Origin: DATAFO01 sp046728015
GTDB taxonomy: Bacteria; Actinomycetota; Thermoleophilia; Solirubrobacterales; 70-9
Reading direction: 5' to 3'
Length of the DNA stretch: 41,577 nucleotides
Assembly (NCBI GenBank): GCA_046728015.1
Contig: JBKPDQ010000125.1
Coordinates: forward strand, 1 to 41,577
Part shown: positions 7,439 to 15,838 of the stretch, piece by piece
Layout of the letters: every line of letters starts with the position of its first letter
Numbering within the stretch: the stretch's first letter is position 1
Notes under the pieces: model-generated
Seen by the model: only the letters and a program-made list of their open reading frames with translations
The model's database searches: none
What the model was told of the DNA's origin: nothing
Program-made: the position numbers and the translations under genes

Positions 7439-7915
7439 ATGCTCGGAGTCGTCCAGCAGATTGCGATCAGCCCGATCGAATCGGAATTGCCCCAGCAGGT
7501 GGAGTCGGTTGAAGTGCTGGCCGGCCAGGGTCCGCGCGGCGATCGCTACTTCGTCGACCAGCCAACGGAGCGCGACGGCGACGACCTGACGCTGATTGAG
7601 GCCGAGGCACTGGGGGCGTTCACCGAAAAGACGGGGATCGAGCTCAACCACGAGGAGTCGCGTCGCAACGTCCTCACGCGCGGTGTGCGGCTCAACGACC
7701 TCGTCGGCAAGCGCTTCCGCATCGGCGGGGTCGAGTGCGTCGGCGTGGAGCTTTGCGAGCCGTGCAAACACCTGGAGGGCCTGACCAGGCCCGGCGTGCT
7801 GCGCGGGCTCGTGCACCGCGGCGGCCTGCGCGCCAACGTCACGCGCAGCGGCACGATCGCGGTCGGCGATGACCTCGCCGATCTTGACGCCACAGTCGCA
7901 GCCAGCGCCGAATGA
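7439..7915 (+). CDS. MOSC domain protein
   Basis: 158 residues matching the MOSC fold found at the C terminus of molybdenum cofactor sulfurases and in YiiM/YuaD-like proteins. It begins MLGVVQQIAISPIESELPQQ, has GDRYFVD and LTLIEAEAL, and the conserved cysteine region VELCEPCKHLEG (about residues 103-114). That cysteine is thought to carry sulfur or bind the molybdenum cofactor in this family. Substrate unknown. Its stop overlaps purC by 4 bases (ATGA), so it is co-transcribed with a purine gene without a clear metabolic reason. Confidence 0.88.
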   Translation: MLGVVQQIAISPIESELPQQVESVEVLAGQGPRGDRYFVDQPTERDGDDLTLIEAEALGAFTEKTGIELNHEESRRNVLTRGVRLNDLVGKRFRIGGVECVGVELCEPCKHLEGLTRPGVLRGLVHRGGLRANVTRSGTIAVGDDLADLDATVAASAE

Positions 7916-8769
7916 CAACCGTGCCGCTGGCTGATCTGAAGCTGCACTCCTCCGGCAAGGTCCGCGAGATGTACGAGGTCGACGGCGACCTGCTGATGGT
8001 CGCCTCGGACCGGATCTCCGCCTACGACGTCGTCCTGCCGACGCCGATTCCCGACAAGGGGAAGGTGCTGACGCAGATGTCGGTGTTCTGGTTCGAAACC
8101 ACCGGCCACATCTGCCCCAATCACTTCATCCCCCAGGAGGTCCCTGAGGAGGCCGCCGGCAGGGCCCTGCGGGTGAAGCGGCTCGAGATGTATCCCGTCG
8201 AGTGCGTCGTTCGCGGCTACCTCTCGGGCTCGGGCTGGCGCGAGTACCGCGACAGCGAGTCGATCTGCGGGATCGAGCTGCCGTCGGGGCTTCGCGAGTC
8301 CGATCGCCTGCCGGAGCCGCTCTTCACCCCCGCCACCAAGGCCGAGGTGGGCGACCACGACGAGAACATCGACTTCGACCGCGCGGCCGAGGCCGTTGGC
8401 GACCGGGCGCTGATGGAGGAGCTGCGCCGGATCTCCGTCGAGCTCTACGAGCACGCGGCGAATCACGCGGCGGGGCGGGGGGTCATCCTCGCCGACACCA
8501 AGTTCGAGTTCGGCGCCTCGCCCGGTGCCGAGATCGTGCTCGGCGACGAGGTGCTGACCCCCGACTCCTCGCGCTTCTGGCCCGCGGACGACTACGAGCC
8601 GGGGCGTCCACAGCCGTCCTTTGACAAGCAGTACGTGCGCGACTGGCTCGACCAGTCGGGATGGGACCACACGCCACCGGGCCCGGAGCTCCCGGACGAT
8701 GTGGTGGCGAACACGCGCGCCAAGTACGTCGACGCGTACGAGCGCATCACGGGCCGCACTCTGAGCTGA
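7912..8769 (+). CDS. purC: Phosphoribosylaminoimidazole-succinocarboxamide synthase (SAICAR synthetase)
   Basis: Joins CAIR and aspartate with ATP to give SAICAR. Full-length at 285 residues. The N-terminal nucleotide-binding region reads SSGKVREMYEVDGDLLMVAS, followed by DRISAYDVVLPTPIPDKGKV. VECVVRGYLSGSGW is the SAICAR synthetase signature region, and LADTKFEFG is intact. The ATG at 7912 overlaps the MOSC stop. The next gene starts 24 bases downstream. Confidence 0.96.
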   Translation: MTTVPLADLKLHSSGKVREMYEVDGDLLMVASDRISAYDVVLPTPIPDKGKVLTQMSVFWFETTGHICPNHFIPQEVPEEAAGRALRVKRLEMYPVECVVRGYLSGSGWREYRDSESICGIELPSGLRESDRLPEPLFTPATKAEVGDHDENIDFDRAAEAVGDRALMEELRRISVELYEHAANHAAGRGVILADTKFEFGASPGAEIVLGDEVLTPDSSRFWPADDYEPGRPQPSFDKQYVRDWLDQSGWDHTPPGPELPDDVVANTRAKYVDAYERITGRTLS

Positions 8770-8780
8770 GCGACGCCGCC

Positions 8781-8786
8781 TAAGCT
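8781..8786 (+). promoter_or_regulatory. Candidate -10 box for the sulfotransferase-purS-purQ run
   Basis: TAAGCT lies 7 bases ahead of the GTG at 8794, in a 24-base gap without a Shine-Dalgarno sequence. It could start a leaderless mRNA carrying the sulfotransferase and, by overlap, purS. Confidence 0.35.
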
Positions 8787-8793
8787 GGCGCGC

Positions 8794-9696
8794 GTGTCTT
8801 TGTTCGTTCAGGGCATGCGGCGCTCGGGCACGACCATCCTCTACGACGCGCTACTGGAGGATGCCGAGCTGCGCTGCTTCTATGAGCCGCTGCGCGAGGA
8901 GGACGTCACCGAGGGCGGGGGAAGCGGCGCACGCCCCGGCGACGCCTTCGCCGAGACCCGGGAGCTCCGGCGACGCTTCCGCGACGAGCACTACCCCGAC
9001 CTCGACCTGTCCGAGTTCAACTGGGGCGCGCCGCGTGCGCCGGCGCTCGAGCTCGAGCTCGAACTTCCCGAGCACTGCCGCGCGTGGCTCGAGTGGCTGC
9101 TGGAGGCGGCGCCCGAGGGAGCGATCAAGGAGACTCGCCTACACCACAAGGTCGAGGCGGTGGCGCAGCTCGATCCCCAAGCCGCTTTCGTCCAGGTGAT
9201 CCGCGACCCGCGAGCCGTGGCGGCCTCCACCCTGCTCGGCCGCCGACGGCGATTCGACCTCTACCCGGACGCCGACGCCTTCTTTGAGCGCCGCACGGAC
9301 CGAAAGCTGTGGTCGAGCCGAGCGCTCTCCGAGGCTCTGCGTGAGCTCGGGGCGATTGAGATCGCTTCGGACGCGCCGGACGTCATGCGCCCGCTGGCCG
9401 TCTGGCGAGTTGCCTTCGAGTCGACGCACGCCGCCGCTCAACGGACATTTGGCGATCGGTACGCGCTGGTACGACTGGAGGACCTGAGCCTGGATCCCGA
9501 GCGCGAGCTGTGGCGTATCTACGAGCGACTGGATCGGCAGCTGCCCAAGGACGTCAGCAACTGGGCGATGCGCAACGTGCGGCCCCCCGCCGGTGTTCAC
9601 CTGGGCGAGGACCCCCGGTGGGCCGAGGCGATGCGCGCGTTGGGGATGGAGCCGGCGCTCGACGCGGCCGGTTACGCCGCTACGCTCGGTGTGTGA
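8794..9696 (+). CDS. Sulfotransferase-like protein (distinct subtype)
   Basis: 300 residues, presumed PAPS-dependent sulfotransferase acting on a carbohydrate or lipid. The 5'-phosphosulfate loop is QGMRRSGTTILYDALL (about residues 6-20) and the 3'-phosphate-binding motif is VIRDPRAVAASTLL (about 135-148). LVRLEDLSLDPE follows as in other Sulfotransfer_3/1 members. It lacks the DGRD variant shared by the three sulfotransferases at 10670, 11659 and 14776, so it belongs to a different branch. The GTG start has no Shine-Dalgarno sequence. The stop overlaps purS by 4 bases. The substrate is unknown, and it could also be a degenerate P-loop transferase. Confidence 0.78.
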   Translation: MSLFVQGMRRSGTTILYDALLEDAELRCFYEPLREEDVTEGGGSGARPGDAFAETRELRRRFRDEHYPDLDLSEFNWGAPRAPALELELELPEHCRAWLEWLLEAAPEGAIKETRLHHKVEAVAQLDPQAAFVQVIRDPRAVAASTLLGRRRRFDLYPDADAFFERRTDRKLWSSRALSEALRELGAIEIASDAPDVMRPLAVWRVAFESTHAAAQRTFGDRYALVRLEDLSLDPERELWRIYERLDRQLPKDVSNWAMRNVRPPAGVHLGEDPRWAEAMRALGMEPALDAAGYAATLGV

Positions 9697-9953
9697 AGGC
9701 GCGCGTTCTGATCAGGCCGAAGGCGGGGCTGCTCGACCCCCAGGGCAAGGCTGTCGAGCGGGCGCTGCCCGCTCTGGGCTTCGAGGGCATCTCGCACGTG
9801 CGGGTGGGGCGACTCGTCGAGCTCGAGGCCGAGGACGGCGCGCGCCTGGAGGAGCTCTGCGAGAAGCTCCTGGCGAACCCGCTGATCGAGGACTTCGAGG
9901 TTGAACAATTGCCCGCCGCCTCCTCTGCTTCGCGTCCGGGGGGCGGGGTCTGA
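9693..9953 (+). CDS. purS: FGAM synthase subunit PurS
   Basis: Small bridging subunit of the PurSQL complex that converts FGAR to FGAM with glutamine and ATP. 86 residues: MKARVLIRPKAGLLDPQGKA, then VERALPALGFEGISHVRVGR and NPLIEDFEVEQL, the standard PurS pattern. The GTG start sits inside the stop region of the sulfotransferase (GTGA), so its translation is likely coupled to that gene. purQ starts 6 bases after the stop. The last 12 residues are low-complexity and not conserved in the family. Confidence 0.94.
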   Translation: MKARVLIRPKAGLLDPQGKAVERALPALGFEGISHVRVGRLVELEAEDGARLEELCEKLLANPLIEDFEVEQLPAASSASRPGGGV

Positions 9954-9959
9954 GACAGG

Positions 9960-10643
9960 ATGAGGTTTGGGGTACTTCAGTTTCCCGGCTCGTGCGACGA
10001 GCGCGATGCCCTGCTCGCTTGCGAGCGGGTCGGCGAGGCGCGGCTGATCTGGCACGGCGACTCCGACCTGGACGGGGTTGACGCGGTCGTGATCCCGGGG
10101 GGCTTCTCCTACGGCGACTACCTGCGCGCCGGCGCGATCGCTCGCTTTTCGCCAGCGATGGAGGCCGTGGCGGAGTTCGCGTCCAGCGGCGGGCCGGTGC
10201 TCGGAATCTGCAACGGCTTTCAGGTGCTCTGCGAGGCGGGGATGCTTCCGGGCGCGTTGCTGCCGAACGTCGGCCTGCGCTTCGTCTGCCGCCAGGTCGA
10301 GATCGAGCTGATCGGGGCCCGGACGCCGTTTACGAGCTCGCTCGAGCCCGGCGCGCGGCTGGAGATCCCCGTAAAGCACATGAGCGGCCGCTACTTCGCG
10401 CCGGAGGCGACGCTCGACGAGCTCGAGGCAAACGAGCAGGTGGTGTTCCGCTATCGGGCGGGGCAGAACCCGAACGGATCCGAGCGCGACATCGCAGGGG
10501 TCTGCAACGCGGAGGGCAACGTGCTCGGCCTGATGCCGCACCCCGAACACGCGGTCGATCCGCTGACCGGCTCCGCCGACGGTCTTGCCATCTTCGAGTC
10601 CCTCGCCCGCGCAGGCGCGCCGCGCATCACCGTGGCATCCTGA
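9960..10643 (+). CDS. purQ: FGAM synthase glutaminase subunit PurQ
   Basis: Class I glutamine amidotransferase that supplies ammonia to PurL. 227 residues. It begins MRFGVLQFPGSCDERDALLA, has PGGFSYGDYLRAGAIA, the nucleophile in VLGICNGFQVLCEAGML (Cys84), and the His-Glu pair in MPHPEHAVDPLTG. The ATG has ACAGGA just upstream and follows purS by 6 bases. The sulfotransferase at 10670 starts 26 bases after the stop, so the glycan genes may be read from the same message. Confidence 0.96.
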   Translation: MRFGVLQFPGSCDERDALLACERVGEARLIWHGDSDLDGVDAVVIPGGFSYGDYLRAGAIARFSPAMEAVAEFASSGGPVLGICNGFQVLCEAGMLPGALLPNVGLRFVCRQVEIELIGARTPFTSSLEPGARLEIPVKHMSGRYFAPEATLDELEANEQVVFRYRAGQNPNGSERDIAGVCNAEGNVLGLMPHPEHAVDPLTGSADGLAIFESLARAGAPRITVAS

Positions 10644-10669
10644 TCTACCCCCCAAGGGATCGCAACCAG

Positions 10670-11659
10670 ATGGGTCGTTTCGCATACAGCTTCCGCTTCC
10701 TGCGCCGTCGAAGGCGCAAGGGTGCCAGCCCCCCGGGACCTCCAGCGCCCTTCGTCGTTGGCCTCGGCCGCTCCGGTACCACGGTGCTCCGGCTGATGCT
10801 AGACGCCCACCCGGCCCTCACGATTCCGCCGGAGACCCACTTCGTTTCGCCTTTGATCCAGGCCTCCGGAAGCCTTCGATTCGACGCCGACCGGGCGGCT
10901 CAGCTCATCATCGAGGGGCGCCACCGGCGCTGGCCGGACTTCGGCCTAGACGCCGACGAGCTGCGTGCGCGCCTGCACGCGGTCCCCGACTTCAACACGT
11001 CGGACGCGCTGCGGGTCTTCTACAGGCTCTACGCGGAAAAGCAGGGAAAGCCCCGCTGGGGCGACAAGACGCCCGACTACGTCCGCAAGATGATGAAGAT
11101 TCAGCTCGCCCTGCCCGAGGCCCGATTCATCCACTTGATTCGTGACGGGCGCGATGCGGGCCTGTCGCACAACGCTCGCATCGTCAGCAGGGGCGTACGC
11201 AAGCCGCTGCCGGCGGCAGAGCTGGCTCGCCGCTGGGTGGTGCGGATCCGGAAGGCGCGCGAGCTCGCCTCCCGGCTGACCGGGTACCTGGAGCTTCGCT
11301 ACGAGGACCTCGTCACCGATCCCGAGCCCGCGCTCCGCGAGGTCTGCGACCTGATCGAGCTCGACTACGACCCGGCGATGCTCGACTACCACCGGCACGC
11401 GGAGGAGCGCCTGCGCGAGATGGCGGGGGAGCTGCCCGCCATCGCCGGGCGACCGGCCCGGGAGGCCGGGGAGCGGCTGGCCGCGCACGCGATGGCGACG
11501 AAGCCGCCCTCCCGGGAGCGCATCGCGCGGTGGAAGCAGGAGATGAGCAGGGAGGACCTGGCCGAGTTCGAGGCAACGGCAGGGGACCTGCTCGCGGAGC
11601 TGGGCTATGAGACGCTTTCTGGTCGCACTGCGCCCGGCGCGCAGCGCTCGCAGACCTGA
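10670..11659 (+). CDS. Sulfotransferase (paralogue 1)
   Basis: 329 residues, Sulfotransfer_3-like. A basic N-terminal stretch (FRFLRRRRRKG) precedes the 5'-phosphosulfate loop VGLGRSGTTVLRLMLDAHP at about residues 30-48. LTIPPETHF, KPRWGDKTPDYV and the 3'-phosphate motif HLIRDGRDAGLS (about 154-165) follow, then LRYEDLVTDPEPALREVCDL. It presumably moves sulfate from PAPS to a glycan or lipid in the cytoplasm. It is closely related to the genes at 11659 and 14776. The ATG has AAGGGA 12 bases upstream. The stop shares one base with the next ATG. Confidence 0.87.
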   Translation: MGRFAYSFRFLRRRRRKGASPPGPPAPFVVGLGRSGTTVLRLMLDAHPALTIPPETHFVSPLIQASGSLRFDADRAAQLIIEGRHRRWPDFGLDADELRARLHAVPDFNTSDALRVFYRLYAEKQGKPRWGDKTPDYVRKMMKIQLALPEARFIHLIRDGRDAGLSHNARIVSRGVRKPLPAAELARRWVVRIRKARELASRLTGYLELRYEDLVTDPEPALREVCDLIELDYDPAMLDYHRHAEERLREMAGELPAIAGRPAREAGERLAAHAMATKPPSRERIARWKQEMSREDLAEFEATAGDLLAELGYETLSGRTAPGAQRSQT

Positions 11660-12600
11660 TGCGCATCCCGATCCCCAGAGCACTCCGTCCCGACGCGCGC
11701 CGCGACCCGGTGCCGTTCGTCGTCGGCATGAACCGCTCCGGCACCACGCTGCTGCGGATGATGCTCGACGCGCATCCGCAGCTCACGATCCCACCCGAGA
11801 CCCACTTCGTGCCGGCGCTGATCAAGGCCTGTCGCCAGCGGGGCGCCACTCCCGAGGATGCCCTCGCCGCAATGAAGTCGGCGCGCGAGTGGGGCGACTT
11901 CGGCTTTTCCGACGAGGAGATGCTCGGGCGCCTGCGCGCGACGAAGCTGACGCCGGGGGCCGCGGTGAGGACTTTCTACGAGACCTACATGGAACAGCAG
12001 GGCAAGCCGCGATGGGGCGAGAAGACGCCCACTTACGTGCAGCGCATGCCGCTGATCCAGGGGGCGCTGCCCGAGGCGCGCTTCGTGCACGTGATCCGCG
12101 ACGGGCGCGACGTGGCGCTGTCGGTGCTGGATCGCACGGTGCGCGACCTGACCGCGGCCGACGTGGCGCGCCGCTGGCGGAAGAAGATTGGCAAGGCGCG
12201 CAAGGACGCTCCGAAGCTGCGTAACTACATGGAGCTTCGCTACGAGGACCTGATCCTCGATACCGAGCCGGTCGTGCGCCACGTCTGCGAGTTCATCAGG
12301 CTCGACTACGACCCGGCGATGCTCGACTACCACGAGCGCTCCTCCGAGCGGCTTCAGGAAATGGCGCGGGCGCTGCCCGGAGACGGTCGCGCCCAGCACC
12401 TCAGCGTGGAGCGCCGCATGGCCACCCACGCGATGGCGACCAAGCCGCCGAGCGTCGATCGGGTGGCCCGCTGGCGCACGCAGATGAGCACATCAGAGCG
12501 CGCCGCGTTCGAGGCTGTCGCCGGCGACCTCCTCGACGAGCTGGGTTATGAGATCGGCGAAGGGGCGGTCGAGAGGGCCGAGGCGGCCCTCGCGAGGTGA
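11659..12600 (+). CDS. Sulfotransferase (paralogue 2)
   Basis: 313 residues in the same family as its upstream neighbour. The 5'-phosphosulfate loop is VVGMNRSGTTLLRMMLDAHP (about residues 21-40), followed by LTIPPETHFVPALI, GKPRWGEKTPTYV, VIRDGRDVALSVLDRT (about 145-160) and MELRYEDLILDTEP. A 34-base stretch encoding LDYDPAMLDYH is identical to the upstream paralogue. The start overlaps the previous stop by one base (TGATG) and its stop overlaps the next glycosyltransferase (GTGA), so the genes form one translational chain. Confidence 0.87.
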   Translation: MRIPIPRALRPDARRDPVPFVVGMNRSGTTLLRMMLDAHPQLTIPPETHFVPALIKACRQRGATPEDALAAMKSAREWGDFGFSDEEMLGRLRATKLTPGAAVRTFYETYMEQQGKPRWGEKTPTYVQRMPLIQGALPEARFVHVIRDGRDVALSVLDRTVRDLTAADVARRWRKKIGKARKDAPKLRNYMELRYEDLILDTEPVVRHVCEFIRLDYDPAMLDYHERSSERLQEMARALPGDGRAQHLSVERRMATHAMATKPPSVDRVARWRTQMSTSERAAFEAVAGDLLDELGYEIGEGAVERAEAALAR

Positions 12601-13679
12601 GAATCGGGCTGGTAACGAAGTGGTACGCGAGCGGCCAGGCCGTCGTCTCGCGCCAGCTTCGCTCCGCCCTGGACGCACTGGGTCACGAGACGTTCGTCCT
12701 CGCCCGCCCCGGCAAGGGGCCTCGCGAGCAGGTCGACAAGGGCGATCCGGTCTGGGAGCAGCCGGGTCTGACGCATGCCTCCGACGCCGACGTCCCGGCC
12801 GAGGAGTACTCGCGCTGGGCCGAGGCGAACGGACTCGAGGCCGTGCTGTGCGACAACAACTACCAGTTCGCCGAGGTGGCGCCGCTCCGCAGCCGGGGCG
12901 TGCTGACGATCGGGCGGTTCGTGTGGGAGCACTTCGCCCCCGAGCACACAGAGGGGGCGCTGAGGGCCTACGACGTCGTCTACTCGTTTACCCGCGCCGA
13001 GCAGGCGCGCTATGCGGAGTTCGGCATCGACAGCCCTTACGTGCCGTGGGGAGTCCACCCAGAGCTCGTGGCGATAGCCGAACAGGCTGCGCGAGACCAA
13101 GAGGTTGTTCGTTACGTGGTCCCAGGGAGCTTCATGGGCAAGCGCAAGCCGTTCGGGGCGATCGCGGAGGCCTTCTCCCGAGTCCACGACGACCGCCTGC
13201 GGCTGCTGGTCCGGGGACAGATCGAGCGCAAGCGTGACCCCCTCGACGGCGCCGCCGACCGGGATCCGAGGATCGAGGTCGAGCTCTCAGATCAACCGAC
13301 AGAGACGCACCTGCGGCAGTTCGCCTCGTGCGACGTCTGCCTCTCTCCCTCGCGGTGGGAGGGGTTGGGTCTGCCACTCTACGAGGCGATCGCGTTCGGG
13401 ATGCCGGCGATCACCAACGACGCGCCGCCGATGAACGAGGCGGTCGTCGACGACGTCAGCGGCGTCTGCGTGCGCTCGGTGCCGTGGGGCACGGCGCGAT
13501 CCGGCATTCCGGCCTTCGACCCGGACACCGACGAGCTCGCGGCCGCAATCGAGCGACTTGCCGACGACGGCGAGCGCGAGCGCCTCGCTGCCGGCGCGCG
13601 GCAGCTGCGCGACGGCGATCGCAGCTGGAGCCACACGGTCCAGGGCTTCTCGGAGCTGCTGGAGCGAGTGGAGGCCTGA
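12597..13679 (+). CDS. Glycosyltransferase, GT4/GT1-like fold (paralogue B)
   Basis: 360 residues. It begins MRIGLVTKWYASGQAVVSRQ and then LGHETFVLARPGKG, like the genes at 636 and 13682. EHFAPEHTEGALRAYDVVYS and the C-terminal donor domain with WEGLGLPLYEAIAFGMPAIT and NDAPPMNEAV (about residues 253-282) follow. The GTG start overlaps the previous sulfotransferase stop. Several stretches are almost identical at DNA level to the next gene. It is likely a cytoplasmic transferase of the same pathway as the flanking sulfotransferases. Sugar unknown. Confidence 0.86.
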   Translation: MRIGLVTKWYASGQAVVSRQLRSALDALGHETFVLARPGKGPREQVDKGDPVWEQPGLTHASDADVPAEEYSRWAEANGLEAVLCDNNYQFAEVAPLRSRGVLTIGRFVWEHFAPEHTEGALRAYDVVYSFTRAEQARYAEFGIDSPYVPWGVHPELVAIAEQAARDQEVVRYVVPGSFMGKRKPFGAIAEAFSRVHDDRLRLLVRGQIERKRDPLDGAADRDPRIEVELSDQPTETHLRQFASCDVCLSPSRWEGLGLPLYEAIAFGMPAITNDAPPMNEAVVDDVSGVCVRSVPWGTARSGIPAFDPDTDELAAAIERLADDGERERLAAGARQLRDGDRSWSHTVQGFSELLERVEA

Positions 13680-14065
13680 GGGTGCGGGTCGGCGTCGTGA
13701 GCAAGTGGTTCAACCGCGGCCAACCGGTGGTGGGACGGCAGCTGCGCTCCGCGCTGGACGAGCTGGGCCACGAAACCTTCGTGCTTGCGAGGCCGAAGAA
13801 GGAGGTGGGTCCGAGACCCGGAGCGATCGACCGCGACGACGTCTGGAATCAGCCCGGCGTCACGGAGGCCTCGGCGTTCGAGGTCGCCTCGGACGAGTAC
13901 GAGGGCTGGGTTCAAGCCAACGGCATCGAGGCGGTCTTCTGCGACCAGAACTACCAGTTCGATGAAATCGCGCGCTTGCGCGACCGCGGCGTGCGGACGA
14001 TCGCGCGCTTCGTCTGGGAGCACTTCGGCCCCGAGCACACAGAGGGGGCGCTGAGGGCCTACGAC
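12938..14065 (+). repeat. Near-identical DNA blocks shared by the two tandem glycosyltransferase genes
   Basis: Bases 12938-12974 equal 14029-14065 (37 bases, offset 1091). Bases 13401-13445 equal 14504-14548 (45 bases, offset 1103). Both blocks continue with few mismatches on at least one side. The rest of the two genes differs much more, which points to a fairly recent tandem duplication or to gene conversion limited to conserved blocks. Confidence 0.8.
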
Positions 14066-14779
14066 ATCGTCTACTCGTTCACCCGCGCCGAGCAGGCGCG
14101 TTACGAGGAGCTCGGGATCGAGAGTCCGTACGTCCCGTGGGGCTGCCACCCGGAGCTGCTGGCTTACGCGAGGGACCGAAACCCGGCCGAAGCGGCGGCC
14201 GAAACCGTGACGTACGTGTTTCCCGCCGGCTTCGCTGGGCACCGCAAGCCGCTTGGCCCCGTGCTCGACGCGTTCGCCCAGGTTCCCGAGGAGCGCCTAC
14301 GGCTCCTGGTCAAGGCACAGGTGGAGCGCAAGCACGTGCGTGCGGCGCAGGACGCCGCCGAGCGCGACTCGCGGATCGTGCTGCACGTCGCGGACGACCG
14401 CACGGCCGACCACCTGCAACGGTTCGCCAGTTGTGACGTCTGCCTCTCGCCGGCGCGCTGGGAGGGTCTGGGCCTGCCCCTCTATGAGGCGATCGCGTTC
14501 GGCATGCCGGCGATCACCAACGACGCGCCGCCGATGAACGAGGCGGTCCGCGACGGCGTCAACGGCGCGCTCGTCCCCTCGCATCCCGACGGCACCGCGC
14601 GGTCGGGCATCCCGGCCGTGACCCCCGACGTTGACGAACTGGCCCGGGCGATCGAGCGACTTGCCGACGACGACGAGCGCGCGCGGCTGGCGTCTGGAGC
14701 GCGCCAGATCCGCGACACCGAGCGCCGCTGGAAGCTGACGGTGCAGGGGATCGGTGGGCTTTTGGAGCGCGTAGCGTGA
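13682..14779 (+). CDS. Glycosyltransferase, GT4/GT1-like fold (paralogue C)
   Basis: 365 residues from the GTG at 13682, two bases after the previous stop. The N terminus MRVGVVSKWFNRGQPVVGRQ aligns with paralogues A and B; a longer open frame upstream lies within paralogue B and is ignored. It contains LGHETFVLARPKKE, EHFGPEHTEGALRAYDIVYS and WEGLGLPLYEAIAFGMPAIT with NDAPPMNEAV (about 259-288). It shares the WFNRGQ motif with paralogue A and the C-terminal blocks with B. The stop overlaps the following sulfotransferase GTG by 4 bases. Confidence 0.86.
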   Translation: MRVGVVSKWFNRGQPVVGRQLRSALDELGHETFVLARPKKEVGPRPGAIDRDDVWNQPGVTEASAFEVASDEYEGWVQANGIEAVFCDQNYQFDEIARLRDRGVRTIARFVWEHFGPEHTEGALRAYDIVYSFTRAEQARYEELGIESPYVPWGCHPELLAYARDRNPAEAAAETVTYVFPAGFAGHRKPLGPVLDAFAQVPEERLRLLVKAQVERKHVRAAQDAAERDSRIVLHVADDRTADHLQRFASCDVCLSPARWEGLGLPLYEAIAFGMPAITNDAPPMNEAVRDGVNGALVPSHPDGTARSGIPAVTPDVDELARAIERLADDDERARLASGARQIRDTERRWKLTVQGIGGLLERVA

Positions 14780-15765
14780 TGCTGATGAACCTCCGCAACC
14801 GCGCCAGGATCGTGCTCGCCCGCCGCCGGCTTCAGGGGAAGACCGAGCCTCCGGGGCCGGCGCCGTTCGTCTGCGGTGTGACGCGCTCCGGGACGACCCT
14901 GATCAGGCTGATGCTCGACGCGCACCCCGAGCTCGCGATCCCGGGCGAGACCCATTTCCTGCCGAAGCTGATCAAGCGCTGCGAGCACGGTCGCGTGAGC
15001 GCCGACGAGCTGGCCGACATGGTGATCGAGCACAAGCGTTGGGGCGACTTCCACCTCGACGGCGACGAGCTGCGCGCGCGGTGGCGGGCGCTCGATCCAC
15101 TCACCGCGGCCGACGCGATCCGCGCCTTCTACCTGCTCTACGCGTCCAAACAGGGCAAGCGCCGCTATGGCGACAAGACGCCCGGCTACATCAAGGAGAT
15201 GCCGCGGATTCAGCGTGTGCTGCCCGAGGTTCGGTTCGTCCACATCATTCGCGACGGCCGCGACGTCGCGCTTTCCCACCTGCGGATGAACTGGGGCCCG
15301 GCCACGGTCGCCGAGTCGGCAGAGCTCTGGGTGCAGCGGATCACCAAGGCCCGACGCCGGGCCCCGCGGATCAACCACTACACCGAGGTCAAGTTCGAGG
15401 ACCTGGTCGCCGACACCGAGAGCGTCCTGCGCCGGGTGTGCGACTTCGTCGAGCTCGACTTCGATCCCCGGATGCTCGACTACCACGAGCGTGCCGAGCA
15501 GCGGCTGCGCGAGAAGGCGAGAGACCTCCCACGTCGCAACCGGCCGACGCAGACCGCCGCCGCGCGCATGGATAGCCACCGCTTGGCCTCCGAGCCCCCG
15601 CGCTCGGACCGAGTCGGGATGTGGCGCGAGCGGATGAGCCCGGACGAGGTCGCCGACTACGAACGGATCGCCGGGCCGTTGCTGAGGGAGCTCGGCTACG
15701 AGCTGTCCACGGGAACGGGGGGCGGGACGTCCGCCCGGCAGCCCGCTCAGCCGCTTGCCGAGTAG
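14776..15765 (+). CDS. Sulfotransferase (paralogue 3)
   Basis: 329 residues from a GTG overlapping the previous stop; the ATGs at 14779 and 14785 are alternatives. The 5'-phosphosulfate loop is CGVTRSGTTLIRLMLDAHP (about residues 33-51), then LAIPGETHFLPKLI, GKRRYGDKTPGYI, the 3'-phosphate motif HIIRDGRDVALSHLR (about 156-170) and VKFEDLVADTES. It is the third member of the set that includes 10670 and 11659 and closes this plus-strand run. The next gene is convergent, 73 bases away, and no clear terminator hairpin was seen in the gap. Confidence 0.87.
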   Translation: MMLMNLRNRARIVLARRRLQGKTEPPGPAPFVCGVTRSGTTLIRLMLDAHPELAIPGETHFLPKLIKRCEHGRVSADELADMVIEHKRWGDFHLDGDELRARWRALDPLTAADAIRAFYLLYASKQGKRRYGDKTPGYIKEMPRIQRVLPEVRFVHIIRDGRDVALSHLRMNWGPATVAESAELWVQRITKARRRAPRINHYTEVKFEDLVADTESVLRRVCDFVELDFDPRMLDYHERAEQRLREKARDLPRRNRPTQTAAARMDSHRLASEPPRSDRVGMWRERMSPDEVADYERIAGPLLRELGYELSTGTGGGTSARQPAQPLAE

Positions 15766-15838
15766 ACAGCCGCCTGGATCGCGCCGCCCGCCGCGACCCA
15801 CACCTCAGCGGGCCTGCGCCACGTCGGGTCGACCGCCG

